A stretch of DNA of 64,000 bases from Heliocidaris erythrogramma (taxonomy: Eukaryota; Echinodermata; Echinoidea; Camarodonta; Echinometridae), in contig CM046864.1 in assembly GCA_025617745.1 (NCBI GenBank), positions 32,741,239 through 32,805,238 of the forward strand, given 5' to 3'. The notes beneath the pieces are model-generated. The model had not been told where the DNA came from and ran no database searches. It was given only the letters and a program-made list of their open reading frames with translations. Below, piece by piece: positions 1 through 11,218 of this stretch. Both the position numbers and the translations under genes were made by a program. Numbering within the stretch: position 1 is the stretch's first letter; the number at the start of each line of letters is the position of its first letter.

Positions 1-543
1 CAAGAAATTTGGTACATTCGGTTCGTTGTAAATTGACATTTTTAATTATTATGTGACCGGGAAGAGGATTTACTTGGTTGTTATTATTATTAAACACCAT
101 ATATTGAGTTTTGTAACATTTAAAGACAACTTATTTGCATTTATCCAATCTTGAACGAATTTCAATTCATTATTAATGGTATCTAAATGGATCTGGGGAT
201 CGCGATGTGAAAAAAATATGTTCGAGTCATCAGCAAATAGGATAAAAGATAGCAAGTTTGATGAATTAGGGAAGTCATTAATATAAAGAATAAAAAGGAG
301 TGGGTCCAATAATGATCCCTGTGGAATACCACATGAAATATCTCTGAGACTAGATTCGTGTCCATTAGTAGCAACAAATTGTTTCCTGTTAGATAGGTAA
401 CTCTTGAACCAGTCCAAGGCCTTTCCACGAATTCCATGATAACAGAGTTTGCATGTAAACCCGCTCATGCCATTCCCAGAAATATAATAGATAGTGCCTA
501 TTGCACAATTATGTAAAAGAATATATAAATGAAAAACAAACAA
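1..543 (-). mobile_element. Non-LTR retrotransposon reverse-transcriptase fragment (jockey/CR1-like), frameshifted
   Basis: The minus strand encodes the C-terminal half of a LINE-type reverse transcriptase. In order it shows GIRGKALDWFKSYLSNRKQ, then GIPQGS followed by LLFILYINDFP (the palm region), then the catalytic box FADDSNIF, then WINANKLSLNVTK. Just after NVTK, near position 115, the reading frame is lost. The downstream bases read sensibly in another frame (QYMVF, then ECTKFL running off the left edge), so there is a one- or two-base indel. The N-terminal half is missing: upstream of the GIRGKALDW block the sequence is no longer RT-like. This is a dead, 5'-truncated copy. Assignment to the jockey/CR1 group rests on motif style only. 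Confidence 0.85.
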
Positions 544-2160
544 TCATCCAGAAATGTATGGTAAAGCATTAAATGTTGACTCAAATGTAAACTTCGGATC
601 TGTATAAATCAACCTGTCTGAAAAAAAATGATTAAAATCAAGAAATTATCTACTTTAGTGAGGCCTCGAGAGAAAAAAAAAGAAGAAAAGAAGAAGAAAG
701 AAAATTAAAAGAAAACAACATGATTCTAGTACCAAAGGTTAAATCATATTTGTACATCATGTAGAACATTGTTGCATGTAACATTAAAAACTGCGATGCA
801 AGTATACATACTGATTTATAATTAAAATAGATTGAAAAATAATTGGGATATAGGCTACATACATAGCGGGAGGCTAAAAACATAAATATGGAGGTAGATA
901 ATATTCCCAAGTTGCGTTTTAATACGTATTGTATATCACTGTGTACCACCATGCTGCAGATAGTAAAGTGGGTCAAAATAATTTAAAAATAGGAATCATA
1001 GCATAGTAACTTTTGTGGTGAGTCAATTCCTGTTAAAGGCTCTATACATGTACAAATTGAATATGTTTGCATTATGGCATATGACGATTCAAGTGCTTTT
1101 AAATATAAGAGTATAATTAAGTTATCTGTATATAATTATTTAAACTTAGGGTGATATTTACCAAGAGAATGAAGAAAAGGCCAAAATGGACTTAAGTACC
1201 ATTTCCGAACTGAAAGAAATGAAATGGATAAATCATATATCAAACTGAAGCTTGTAAGCCACAGAATACAGTTATTGTTACTATTTGCTCACAAAGTGTC
1301 ATGCAGAGGAGAAATAATTGATTGAAAGCTTGAATTCAAGACCATCAAAACCCGGAAATAATCTCACGAAAAACAGAAGACGACTTGACGTTATTATATG
1401 TAGAGGCTATAGGCCACCGGTTGCTTCTTCACGTGTGTTAATGTGCTGTCAGATGATAATAACTGAGAAAAAGTAAATAAACAAGGGAAGAAGGGGGCAC
1501 CGATCTAATTCGATGAATTCAATATTAATTAACCCTTTTTATGTTATCCTTTATCCTTTCCATCTCTCTCTCTCCCCCTCTCTCTCTTTTGATATTCGAT
1601 TGGGGGAATGTGCCCCCCCCCCCCCAGTCGCCTATGAAGCTACGCTCCTGAATTTTCGTTACTTATGTCGGTCGGAGTAATGTGTCCTACTTATTATAGC
1701 CCTGATTTCACCCCTATGAAGAACAGTTTAAGGTCATTATTATTGAAATGCAGCATAAATTAGACTCATTAGACTCATTGAACAAGAAAATATTCTGATA
1801 TGGCATCTAAGTCTAAGTACAATACAGGTGGGCTGTAGAACCGTGAGTGGCATTTCGCAGACGGGGTAAACAACACTTATTACATATTGTTAGGCTGTCC
1901 CATGTTTCATCATTTCCTACCCGTGGGTTATCGGTCTACTGAGATTACCCCAGCATATTATTCTATGATAGGTAATAAGCAGTGACAAAATTTGAAAAAT
2001 GAAGCTATATTTGAGAAGTCGCAATGGTTTTGGGGTACAATTAAAAAAATAGACGAGAACTTCTCCAAGCTTAGTTACTCTTTACATATATTAATGCGAT
2101 ATGTATCATATGTGTATTGTTTTATGACTTTTTCATACATTTCTGTGTTGATATAGTTAT
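544..2160. other. AT-rich stretch without recognised genes
   Basis: No frame has protein-like composition. There is an A/G-rich run at 668-712, a CT-rich run at 1560-1590 and a poly-C run at 1613-1625. I see no paired terminal repeats. Confidence 0.6.
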
Positions 2161-2290
2161 GGCAGCTGCCGTTTGAAGTAACAAGGAACAATGTCGGTTA
2201 AAAAGTACAATGAACTCATGCCTGCGTGGGAGAGGGACTTCGAAAAAACATGTTCGAGTTCCTGGTTCGTGTTTTTTTTTTCAACATTGA
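2155..2290 (+). repeat. Copy 1 of a ~140-bp dispersed direct repeat
   Basis: It begins near TATAGTTATGGCAGCTGCCG and includes TTTGAAGTAACAA, TTAAAAAGTACA, CTTCGAAAAA and TCAACATTGATATGTTGAAT. The same words recur in the same order at 3088-3232. The two copies bracket the mariner-type element between them. Confidence 0.6.
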
Positions 2291-2523
2291 TATGTTGAAT
2301 TTTACATTGTTGATGTGTGACCTCCAAATTCACAATGTAGTTCAGGTATAAATCAATAGATGATTATACAAAGAGAATGTATAATATTCACTCATAATCA
2401 TGGTATTGAAGAATTTCCTCTTGTTAACGACCTTAAACGGGCAAGAGAAGATTAATGAAGATAATTATAATACTTGAGCAGTCGCAATCGTCTCAGTGTC
2501 ATACCTGCGTTTATATAGACTTA

Positions 2524-3086
2524 CAGGGTTGGAAAAAAGTTTGGAATATTTTTATTCCAAGAATTATTTCTTGTCTTAAACATATCCCTCGTCATTTTAA
2601 GTTCTTCTTTGAGGTTCAAATAAAAGATATGTGTCCCTTTTTAACTTTAAAAGCACAACATTAAAAATCAGGCTTATCACACAGTGCAGAGGTCCACTTG
2701 GAATTCGGAAGCGTATATTTGCTGTTTTTGCAAATGTCTAACGAAAAAGTTAAATAATCAGATACAGTTTAATTGCTATACCGAAGTCCTCAAAATGACT
2801 GCAAACTGCACGTAGCTTTTTCAAAATTCCACGTGAAGTACAGAAATGTATAACAAGATGTTCAAACACAAATAGAGCAAATCTGACAACATGTGGTTCA
2901 TTGGTCAGCCATTGTAACATGTTTAACAATATTACGTAATCTTTGGTACAAGATGGAACAGTAGACTTCATTCAACACAGTTAATCCGATTTGGATGAAT
3001 TATTCATCACAATATATTAGAAACTAGCATTTAAAATCAGACATACTCATCGCCAAAAAAATATTCCAAACTTTTTTCCAACCCTG
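2524..3086. mobile_element. Tc1/mariner-type non-autonomous element, 563 bp
   Basis: The left end CAGGGTTGGAAAAAAGTTTG continues as GAATATTTTT and is matched by its reverse complement at 3057-3086, giving a terminal inverted repeat of about 30 bp. The element is bounded by TA dinucleotides at 2522-2523 and 3087-3088, the target duplication expected for Tc1/mariner. The interior has no DDE transposase. Its longest frame (minus, 2750-2971, 73 codons) matches no family I know. I infer an internally deleted copy. Confidence 0.75.
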
Positions 3087-3087
3087 T

Positions 3088-3232
3088 AGTTATGTTAACT
3101 GCTGTTTGAAGTAACAAAGAAAAACGATGTTTAAAAAGTACACGCAAGATATATACGTGTGGGAGGAGTACTTCGAAAAAGAAATGTCACTGTCTGGTTC
3201 GCTTGCTTTCAACATTGAAATGTTGAATAGAA
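3088..3232 (+). repeat. Copy 2 of the ~140-bp dispersed direct repeat
   Basis: Shares TTTGAAGTAACAAAGAA, TTAAAAAGTACAC, CTTCGAAAAAGAA and TTCAACATTGAAATGTTGAA with 2155-2290, at moderate divergence. Confidence 0.55.
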
Positions 3233-3497
3233 TTAAAAAAAATTTATGATGACATGTAGATCAACTATCGATTTGGGTTATTCATTGACAACTTAAAATC
3301 ATTCAAAACGACTATTTCTTTGATTCACACTAAGGCTGTTTCATCCTGTACATTCCATGTTGAATAGAATAATTTTTTTTTAATGATGACATGTAGATCA
3401 ACTATCAATTTGGGTTATTCATTGACAACTTAAAATCATTCAAAACGACTATTTCTTTGATTCACACTAAGGCTGTTTCATCCTGTACATCCCATGT
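3225..3497 (+). repeat. Tandem duplication, two copies of a 137-bp unit
   Basis: GATGACATGTAGATCAACTA starts at 3248 and again at 3385, a period of 137 bp. The copies differ at only a few bases through TCCTGTACAT(T/C)CCATG, so the duplication is recent. Confidence 0.85.
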
Positions 3498-3689
3498 ATT
3501 CAAAAGTAAGGAGGAGAACAAGATAACATCATACAGAAAGAAGGACTCGCTAAAGACATGACAAACACATAGCACTTTAAATTAGGGAACGGTACATGTT
3601 TCCAAGTCTTTAAACTTCAGCATCAACCTGAGATTATTCCATCAGTGCCAATGGTATACTGTAAAGCACACTGCTTGTAAGTAAACAAC

Positions 3690-3840
3690 CATGGGACCGA
3701 TGGAATTGGCTCCGAGGGACTTGGGATTAATGCCTTACCAAAGGACACTAGTGCATCCTGTTTTCAAACCCGGGTCCTTCAGTTACGAAGCCACTGCTCG
3801 ACCACAGAGCTCTCTCGCCTTTTCTGAGGATTATGGACAT
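3690..3840 (-). mobile_element. tRNA-derived SINE fragment
   Basis: On the minus strand, a box-A-like segment (GAGCTCTGTGGTCGAGCAG, 3793-3812) is followed about 20 bp later by a box-B-like GGGTTTGAAAAC (3760-3771). Next comes the GTGTCCTTTGGTAAGGCATT block that typically follows the tRNA head in SINEs. The open frame on the opposite strand is a by-product. Family name not determined. Confidence 0.5.
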
Positions 3841-3917
3841 GATAGAACAGCTCCTGATGGCAACACCTGCTACAGCACCCCCCACCCGCACACAGGCCAT
3901 GCCATTTATGAATTACT

Positions 3918-3940
3918 GAGGGAGGGGGGGGGGGGGGGTA
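3918..3940 (+). repeat. Poly-G tract
   Basis: A G-rich run is broken by a single A (gaggga then a long G run). It is one of at least eight long G or C runs in the window. Assembly length is likely to be unreliable here. Confidence 0.8.
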
Positions 3941-4091
3941 TTTGTTCCATCGCCCCTCCCCCTATAGCTTCGACACAGCCGTTGGGGTGTCTCCCATCCA
4001 ACATTATCATTCTGTTTGCTTATTTCAGGGGTTTTATTATATTCGTCTGTTTTTATTGAACAATCAAAATCAAATTACAATATTTTACAAA

Positions 4092-6195
4092 TAATCCTAA
4101 CCCTAACCCTCTTCTTTGATTATGAATAGCGACCCTCTTCTCCGATTATGAATAGCGAACCTCTTCTCCGATTATGAATAGCGAACCTCTTCTTCGATTA
4201 CGTTTATGAATAGGGACCCTCTTCTTCGATTATGAATAGCGACCCTCTTCTTCGATTATGAATAGCGACCCTCTTCTTCGATTATTGATAGCGACCCTCT
4301 TCTCCGATTATGAATAGCGACACTCTTCTTCGATTATGAATAGCGGCCCTCTTCTTCGATTATGAATAGGGACCCTCTTCTTCAATTATGAATAGCGATC
4401 CTCTTCTACTATTATGAATAGCGACCCTGTTCTTCGATTATGAATAGCAACCCTCTTCTACTATTATGCATAGCGACCCTCTTCTTCGATTATGAATAGC
4501 GACCCTGTTCTTCGATTATGAATAGCGACCCTCTTCTTCGATTATGAATAGCGACCCTCTTCTACTATTATGCATAGCGACCCTGTTCTTCGATTATGAA
4601 TAGCGACCCTGTTCTTCGATTATGAATAGCGACCCTCTTCTTCGATTATGAATAGCGACCCTCTTCTACTATTATGCATAGCGACCCTCTTCTTCGATTA
4701 TGAATAGCGACCCTCTTTTTCAATTATGAATAGCGACCCTCTTTTTCGATTATGAATAGCGACCCTCTTCTACTATTATGCATAGCGACCCTGTTCTTCG
4801 ATTATGAATAGCAACCCTCTTCTTCGATTATGAATAGCGACCCTCTTCTTCGATTATGAATAGGGACCCTCTTCTTCGATTATGAATAGGGACCCTCTTC
4901 TTCGATTATGAATAGCGACCCTCTTCTACTATTATGCATAGCGACCCTGTTCTTCGATTATGAATAGCGACCCTCTTCTTCGATTATGAATAGCGACCCT
5001 CTTCTTCGATTATGAATAGCGACCCTCTTCTACTATTATGCATAGCGACCCTGTTCTTCGATTATGAATAGCGACCCTGTTCTTCGATTATGAATAGCGA
5101 CCCTCTTCTTCGATTATGAATAGCGACCCTCTTCTACTATTATGCATAGTGACCCTCTTCTTCGATTATGAATAGCGACCCTCTTTTTCAATTATGAATA
5201 GCGACCCTCTTTTTCGATTATGAATAGCGACCCTCTTCTACTATTATGCATAGCGACCCTGTTCTTCGATTATGAATAGCAACCCTCTTCTTCGATTATG
5301 AATAGCGACCCTCTTCTTCGATTATGAATAGGGACCCTCTTCTTCGATTATGAATAGCGACCCTCTTCTACTATTATGCATAGCGACCCTGTTCTTCGAT
5401 TATGAATAGCGACCCTCTTCTTCGATTATGAATAGCGACCCTCTTCTTCGATTATGAATAGCAACCCTCTTCTACGATTATGAATAGCGACCCTGTTCTT
5501 CGATTATGAATAGCAACCCTCTTCTACTATTATGCATAGCGACCCTCTTCTTCGATTATGAATAGGGACCCTCTTCTTCGATTATGAATAGGGACCCTCT
5601 TCTTCGATTATGAATAGCGACCCTCTTCTTCGATTATGAATAGGGACCCTCTTCTTCGATTATGAATAGCAACCCTCTTCTACGATTATGAATAGCGACC
5701 CTGTTCTTCGATTATGAATAGCGACCCTCTTCTACTATTATGCATAGCGACCCTGTTCTTCGATTATGAATAGGGACCCTCTTCTTCAATTATGAATAGC
5801 GATCCTCTTCTACGATTATGAATAGCGACCCTGTTCTTTGATTATGAATAGCAACCCTCTTCTTCGATTATGAATAGCGACCCTGTTCTTCGATTATGAA
5901 TAGCAACCCTCTTCTACGATTATGAATAGCGACCCTGTTCTTCGATTATGAATAGCGACCCTCTTCTACGATTTTGAATAGCGACCCTATTCTACTATTA
6001 TGCATAGCGACCCTTATGGTTAACATCTCCGATTTGGTATTATGATTAGCGAGCTTCTATCTGTATTATGTATAGCGACCCTCTTCTCCTTTTATTAATA
6101 ACAATCCCTATGAATAATGGTCCTTATGAGTTTATGAATAGTGACCTCCTTTTTGCTTTATGAATAGCGACCCTTCAGGTATAGGAAATTACACG
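4092..6195 (+). repeat. 26-bp minisatellite array, ~80 units, with higher-order structure
   Basis: The consensus unit is GACCCTCTTCTTCG followed by ATTATGAATAGC (26 bp). Common variants carry CTACTATTATGCATAGC, GTTCTTCG or AATAGGGAC. The array starts after a short TAACCC-like stretch at 4093-4107 and becomes irregular after about 6005. A run of variants is duplicated exactly 468 bp (18 units) apart: CCCTCTTTTTCAATTATG begins at 4711 and again at 5179 in the same variant context. No spacers are present, so this is not a CRISPR array, and no frame makes a sensible protein. Confidence 0.97.
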
Positions 6196-8060
6196 TTAGG
6201 ATTAGCGGTCCTTGTGACTAGCGAGGTTACCCCAGCGAATGTGCCCGTTTTATTGAATTGGTCAAGTATTATTGTAAGGTATGAAACACAATGGGAAGAA
6301 TACATAACACGATAAAAAATGCTTTCGAAAAATAAACTCAAAGTTAGGGCAATTTCAAAGGCCTATTGTAGTGCCCATAGAAATCAGGTTCGGACTATGT
6401 AATACGCGATTGTAATGTTCGCACATTTCTAAAGGTGACATACAGGGCTATTGAAACTATTGAGGCTATTTCCAATTTAGTATATATTAGGAATAATTTT
6501 CTACATTTATACACGGACAATCTATTTTATCAACATATCTAAGATTCTGACCGGAACGTGGAGCTATTCCAACTCACATGGTTGTACCGCAAACCTTTTT
6601 TCTGAATTACAACTTCACCATGCAAACCTTCAAATCCTATAATATCTAAGATACTATGAAACAAAACAGAAGTACTCCAAACTAAAACAAACACTGACTG
6701 ATATTTTTTTTTAATCAAGAAAAATAACAAATTTGATACGACAGTGTTGAAAAGTTTCGGAAAACAATTCAAATTAAACTTGTATCCCCTAAGTTAAAGA
6801 CAGTTTTCAGCTTTTTGCCATTTTTTGAGGTATGACAAGTTTAAACTATTTCTTTCACAGACTTCGTATTTTATCTGATTTGAATTTATTGAGACAATAT
6901 AAAACATGTCTCGGGGAAAAAAGATGTTTCATAAGAACCATACACGTCTGTTTCACCGATATGAAAACAATAATACAAGTAACAACTGAATTCAACATCA
7001 CAAAAATATAGCACAAAGTACTATATTACACACAAAGTTATGAAATAAGTGAAGATGATTATTTTCCCCCTCTTTATTTCGACATTCGATGTCGTGCCTA
7101 TATATAGCTACGCCTCTCACCAAAGCCTACAGGGGACAAAAATGAGCGTGATAAGCTCTTTATCACATCGTTTGAAGGACATCAACGAAAAAAATATTTG
7201 AACAAGAGTAAACTTGAGTAGGCCTATCATCTGACCTTCGAGTGCGAGTGTATATATCTACATGTATAAATAATAGTGGTTAACTATAAGCTGAATTCAG
7301 CTGGTTTATTTGCTATTTTCTGAATATGGCAGCCTGTAGACTAAAATGAATTCATTTTGCAATACAATTTTTAAAAATAGTTAACACATATTCAATCTAA
7401 AGCACTCCAAAACACTGCCTGAAAGGTTTATGAACGAATTTATTTTTTTAAAGAAAAACGACCGATAAATTAGGTTGTTGCTATAATGCTGTACCTGACT
7501 AGACAAGCTCTTAGTAGGTTCGAATTCCCCACATTTATTTATATTATATAAAGACTATTACTGGAAATTGTTAATGTTATGTCGTTTTATTTTTCTTCGT
7601 GTAATGTTAATTGGTTAATGTACCTGGATTTTGTAAGACTTTGATGTACACATGTAAATTGATCGTGGAAATAATACAAATCAAATATATATTCTGTGAA
7701 GTGTATCCTGTCAAATAACATTTTGTTGTTTGTTCACGCGACAGCTTTATTTCTCAAATATCTCAATATAATCTTTCTGTCTCCCTTTATAGTCCCGTTC
7801 TTTTAGCACTTTAACATGGAAATTATGTAAATAAATATTTGGACAATAAGAACACATATTTCACATATTATTTTTTTTTCTTGGGGAAGTCACAATGACC
7901 GGATCTGAACTGGCTTGATCTGGACATTATGTAAACAATTGACTTCATGTGCGAGTTTTATTTATTTACAAATTCCAAGATAATTGATTACATAATATAA
8001 TTCCCTTAAAACACGAAAGATTCCACACCGACACGTGTCTTTACGCACATATTATGTACA
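6196..8060. other. AT-rich stretch without recognised genes
   Basis: No conserved coding motif, RNA gene or paired terminal repeat was recognised. A minus frame at 6539-6772 (77 codons) has no recognisable motif. The segment 7545-7690, ending GGAAATAATACAAATCAAAT, may be a LINE 3' tail but is too short to call. Confidence 0.5.
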
Positions 8061-8062
8061 TA

Positions 8063-8157
8063 CATGTATATATATATATATATATTTATATATTATATTA
8101 GTAGTAATATATATATATATATCTATTAGTAATAGTAGTAGTAGTAGTAGTAGTAAT
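8063..8157 (+). repeat. Microsatellite (TA)n followed by (AGT)n
   Basis: Interrupted TA runs pass into a TAGTAGTAGTAGTAG run. This is simple-sequence DNA. Confidence 0.9.
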
Positions 8158-8903
8158 TTTGTTGTTAATGTTGTTGTAGAATGTATGTCCCATAAAGTTA
8201 CCAATTAAGATTATCTTATAAACTTTGGGAAAGTACATGCAGAAGCTGGACGTTTTGTCCAATTATGACCAAATTTTACCCTTAAAATATTGATAAATTG
8301 CCATACTTGATGAGAATTTTAAAACTACGTACCGTCAGCTAACAGTGGAGTTCAAGCTACATTTTCCGATTAAAAATAATGAGAGCCCATTAGATGCGTA
8401 TATCACTTGCGTAAATTTTGCCAAGGAGCTACTAAAAACGTCAATATTTATCACAACTCTGCTGACTATGCCGTTTCGAAATCAAGATGGAACGCTGCCA
8501 AAAAAGAATAAGTGCTGAAAATTCATATTTGTCTTATCATTTTCAAAATCGGCTCGTTTTCCTGTAAAGTACGATTATGATAAATGAGCCAATATCTAAA
8601 GATAGCAACAATGCCTCACCACTTACAAATAGATTATAGTATGTAATTCTGACATAACCATAACCAAATTTCCTGGCTTATAGATTTTTTTTGCCAGACC
8701 CTGATTCGTAGGCAATTTGGTAATTGTACAAAATGTGGTAATGGAATGAGATGATGGGCTTCACTTTGGTCATGTTACATTTCTATAAATTCAAGCTTCT
8801 TGTGGCATACCGTATTTCCTGTATATTATGTATTATATCCTATATATCATAAAAGTATCATGCAAGGATTGGCTAGCAATGTCTCACGTGACATAAAATA
8901 CTT

Positions 8904-9210
8904 TCACCGTGAAGAAAAAAAATGGATATCGCGTTTTTGTTGTTCTGGACATTTTTCATTTTTTTGTTCTCCGCGGATTCGACGCGCGAACTGGATATCC
9001 TTGGGCATGATGGTAGCCTCTATGGCACACATGTTGGTGTCCTCGAAGAGGCCAGCCAGGTATGCCTCGCTGGCTTCTTGAAGTGCCAACAAGGTGGAGT
9101 TATGGAAGCGTAGCTCTAGATGTCTTGCAGTCCTGTGCAATTTCACGCCCTAGACGCTGCAAAGGCAGCTTTTGGATGAGAAGATATTTCGAAGCTATCA
9201 ATATCGCGAC
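8904..9210 (-). pseudogene. Histone H3 pseudogene, C-terminal part
   Basis: The minus strand reads [20 protein letters not shown], then shifts frame near 9118-9125, then continues [30 protein letters not shown] and [16 protein letters not shown]. This is the alphaN-to-alpha3 part of the H3 fold. Signs of decay are the frameshift, loss of three residues between AI and TIMPKD (canonical H3 has HAKRV there), replacement of the normal C-terminus by about 20 unrelated residues, and no N-terminal tail. The fragment stops close to the tandem tRNA-headed repeat that starts near 9227. Substitutions such as LLALQEAS could hint at a variant H3, but the breaks point to a dead copy. Confidence 0.85.
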
Positions 9211-9313
9211 AATGTATCGCGATAATTTGTAAACAAATTTTTAGGCATTTTACTCCCAGTGTTAAAGATCGTATGCTCGATCTGTAATGAAAAACACAAG
9301 TCAGAAAAAATTG

Positions 9314-9385
9314 GAACCAGCGGGATTCGAACCTGTCATCTACTGCTTGCCAGGCAGCGACTTAACCACCAGGCTATTCTGGTTC
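9314..9385 (-). tRNA. tRNA-like sequence, copy 1 (anticodon GGC if folded); probably a SINE head
   Basis: The 72-nt minus-strand segment has perfect 7-bp acceptor pairing (GAACCAG with CTGGTTC), a box A TAGCCTGGTGG and a box B GGTTCGAATCC. It also has a 5-bp anticodon stem GCTGC/GCAGT around a CTGGCAA loop, placing GGC in the anticodon position. The T stem pairs poorly (ACAGG against CCCGC) and the D stem is weak. I therefore think it is a pol III promoter-bearing repeat head and not a working tRNA-Ala. Confidence 0.45.
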
Positions 9386-9600
9386 ACGGCCAAGTCACGA
9401 TGAACTGGAATCAAATACCCAAGATCCTCTTCTTTCTGACTCATTAATATTCAAACGGTCCGCCGTAGACAATGGTTAGTAAACGAAGAAGCTTGAATGG
9501 GAGGAATTTTAATTTGTAAACAAATTTTTAGGCATTTTACTCCCAGTGTTAAAGATCGTATGCTCGATCTGTAATGAAAAACACAAGTCAGAAAAAATTG

Positions 9601-9672
9601 GATCCAGCGGGATTCGAACCTGTCATCTACTGCTTGCCGGGCAGCGACTTAACCACCAGGCTATTCTGGTTC
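9601..9672 (-). tRNA. tRNA-like sequence, copy 2, degraded
   Basis: Same as copy 1, but the acceptor stem has one mismatch (GAACCAG against CTGGATC) and loop position 33 is C instead of T. Both changes argue against a functional tRNA. Confidence 0.4.
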
Positions 9673-9985
9673 ACGGCCAAGTCACGATGAACTGGAATCA
9701 AATACCCAAGATCCTCTTCTTTCTGACTCATTAATATTCAAACGGTCCGCCGTAGACAATGGTTAGTAAACGAAGAAGCTTGATGGGAGGAATTTTAATT
9801 TGTAAACAAATTTTTAGGCATTTTACTCCCAGTGTTAATTATCGCGATAATGTTTGTGCGTGAGCCTCTCGGCCGCTCTCAGCTCAGTGTACGTGTAAGT
9901 AGTGAAGTGCAGACGACCATACGTATATTGCACATACTGTATATACGCGGGTACTCCAAGAATACCTACAGGCTTACTCTTGTAG

Positions 9986-10150
9986 GATATAAATCAAATA
10001 TACCATGTACTCTTTTCGAGGCACCAGTTGAAGTTATGGATTCTTCGGTGACTGGCATAAGGCTATTTAAAAATAGTGCTATGCCAGCCACCTCAAAGAA
10101 TCCATAATTTCAACTAAAGCCTCTCAGTGCAAGGTATATTTGATTTATGT
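9986..10150. mobile_element. Hairpin MITE, ~165 bp
   Basis: Inverted arms start ATAAATCAAATATACC on the left and end GGTATATTTGATTTAT on the right. They continue through GTTGAAGTTATGGATTCTT and its near-complement AAGAATCCATAATTTCAAC to an apex around CTATTTAAAAATAG. It has no coding capacity. Confidence 0.8.
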
Positions 10151-10317
10151 TCATCCACCTTCCCATGCAACTATATCTCTCCATATGATAGGTTCTCTCT
10201 CTCTCTCTCTCCATATCTGTACTCCCCTTTCCTCAAATATCATCCTTCATCCTGTTCTCATCTACTAAAAGTCGTCTTGTCCTCTCTTATTCACTGCATT
10301 TATAGGTCTATATATGC

Positions 10318-10338
10318 ACACACACACACACACACACA
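10318..10338 (+). repeat. (CA)n microsatellite
   Basis: About ten CA repeats. A second short CA run follows at 10543-10558. Confidence 0.9.
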
Positions 10339-11079
10339 GAGTCTTATATTGCTTTATTTCCGAGGACAAGTATTGTTCCTCTATTGTTCCTCCGTCCTCG
10401 GACAGTCGACGGAATAAAGCACAAATTCATTGTTCGACGTTCGAGGACTATTGTCCGGCTTCCGAGGACCATTGTTGTCATGATTTTGTTTTTGTTCTCT
10501 GTCCGAAAATGTCCTCAGACATACGGCTAAACACGCCAACACATCCACACACACACACATATATATCCAGACAAATTCTGTATATTACTTTAAGGGGGAA
10601 TAAATTTAGAAGAAATGATATCCATTTTCCAATACAAAAAAATACATCCAAATCAGTTTTTGGTACTGATAATTCTTGTTCAATATCAATGTTGCAAGAA
10701 CCCCTGAATATAAACAGAGGAAGTGAACAAAAGACAGATATTTATCAAAACTTTCGCATGTTAAATGTTGTACATTTGGCCCTTTCATTCCCACAGTATG
10801 TACACTACACATACAAGTTTGCAAGTCCAGTAGAATCTGGTTCACATAAACAAATAAAGATTTTATTCTGAACTGATCCATTGTCATTGAATATGAAGGT
10901 ATTTGGGGAATATGAAGGTATTTGGGGAATATTTTTAGGAGAAACTAAATCCAGGCCGAAAATTCAATAATAGAGATAATTTAACATCAGTACTTAGAGC
11001 TTCTGTTGAACTTGTCGTACGTGTACGATAGTCTTGTAGCCGTACTAGTGTGTTTTCTTAGTGTATTTTTTAATCAGTT

Positions 11080-11218
11080 ATTTAGGTAAGGACCCCATTG
11101 GAAATAAGCCATTTCGGCTTTCATGGGCCATCCTGTCATGGTATACCTGGTTATGTTTGTATTGCAATATACCTGACGAATAAATCAAATCAAAATCAAA
11201 TCAAATCAAATCAAACTA
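11080..11218 (+). mobile_element. Probable LINE 3' end with (AAATC)n tail
   Basis: AAGGACCCCATTGGAAATAA, then GCCATTTCGGCTTTCATGGG, leads to a TGACGAATAAATC tail followed by several CAAAT units. This is the layout of a CR1/L2-type LINE 3' terminus. No reverse transcriptase is adjacent, so this is a short truncated copy. Confidence 0.55.

Larger units (their letters stand above)
9216..9851. repeat. Direct-repeat array with tRNA-like cores (R-U-R-U-R), flanked by an 11-bp repeat
   Basis: A ~40-bp segment R (TTTGTAAACAAATTTTTAGG to CCCAGTGTTAA) occurs three times, near 9229, 9515 and 9801. It alternates with two ~245-bp units U. The period is 287 then 286 bp (CCCAGTGTTAA at 9255, 9542 and 9828). 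Each U contains a tRNA-like sequence. ATCGCGATAAT lies just outside both ends (9216-9226 and 9841-9851), which may be a target-site duplication, although the word is itself partly palindromic. The two U copies are nearly identical. Confidence 0.85.

Noticed and set aside
3691..4059. 122-codon plus-strand protein
   Set aside because: The frame is the complement of a SINE head and then runs through poly-G. No protein motif.
4092..4108. Interstitial telomere repeat
   Set aside because: Only about two TAACCC-like words, flowing into the unrelated 26-bp unit.
4092..6195. CRISPR-like array
   Set aside because: Units are contiguous 26-bp repeats without spacers, in eukaryotic DNA with introns. It is a minisatellite.
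9314..9385. Functional tRNA-Ala(GGC)
   Set aside because: Poor D and T stems, a degraded near-identical second copy, and its position inside a tandem transposon-like unit.
10314..10871. 185-codon plus-strand protein
   Set aside because: It crosses a CA microsatellite and AT-rich DNA with no motif or splice support.
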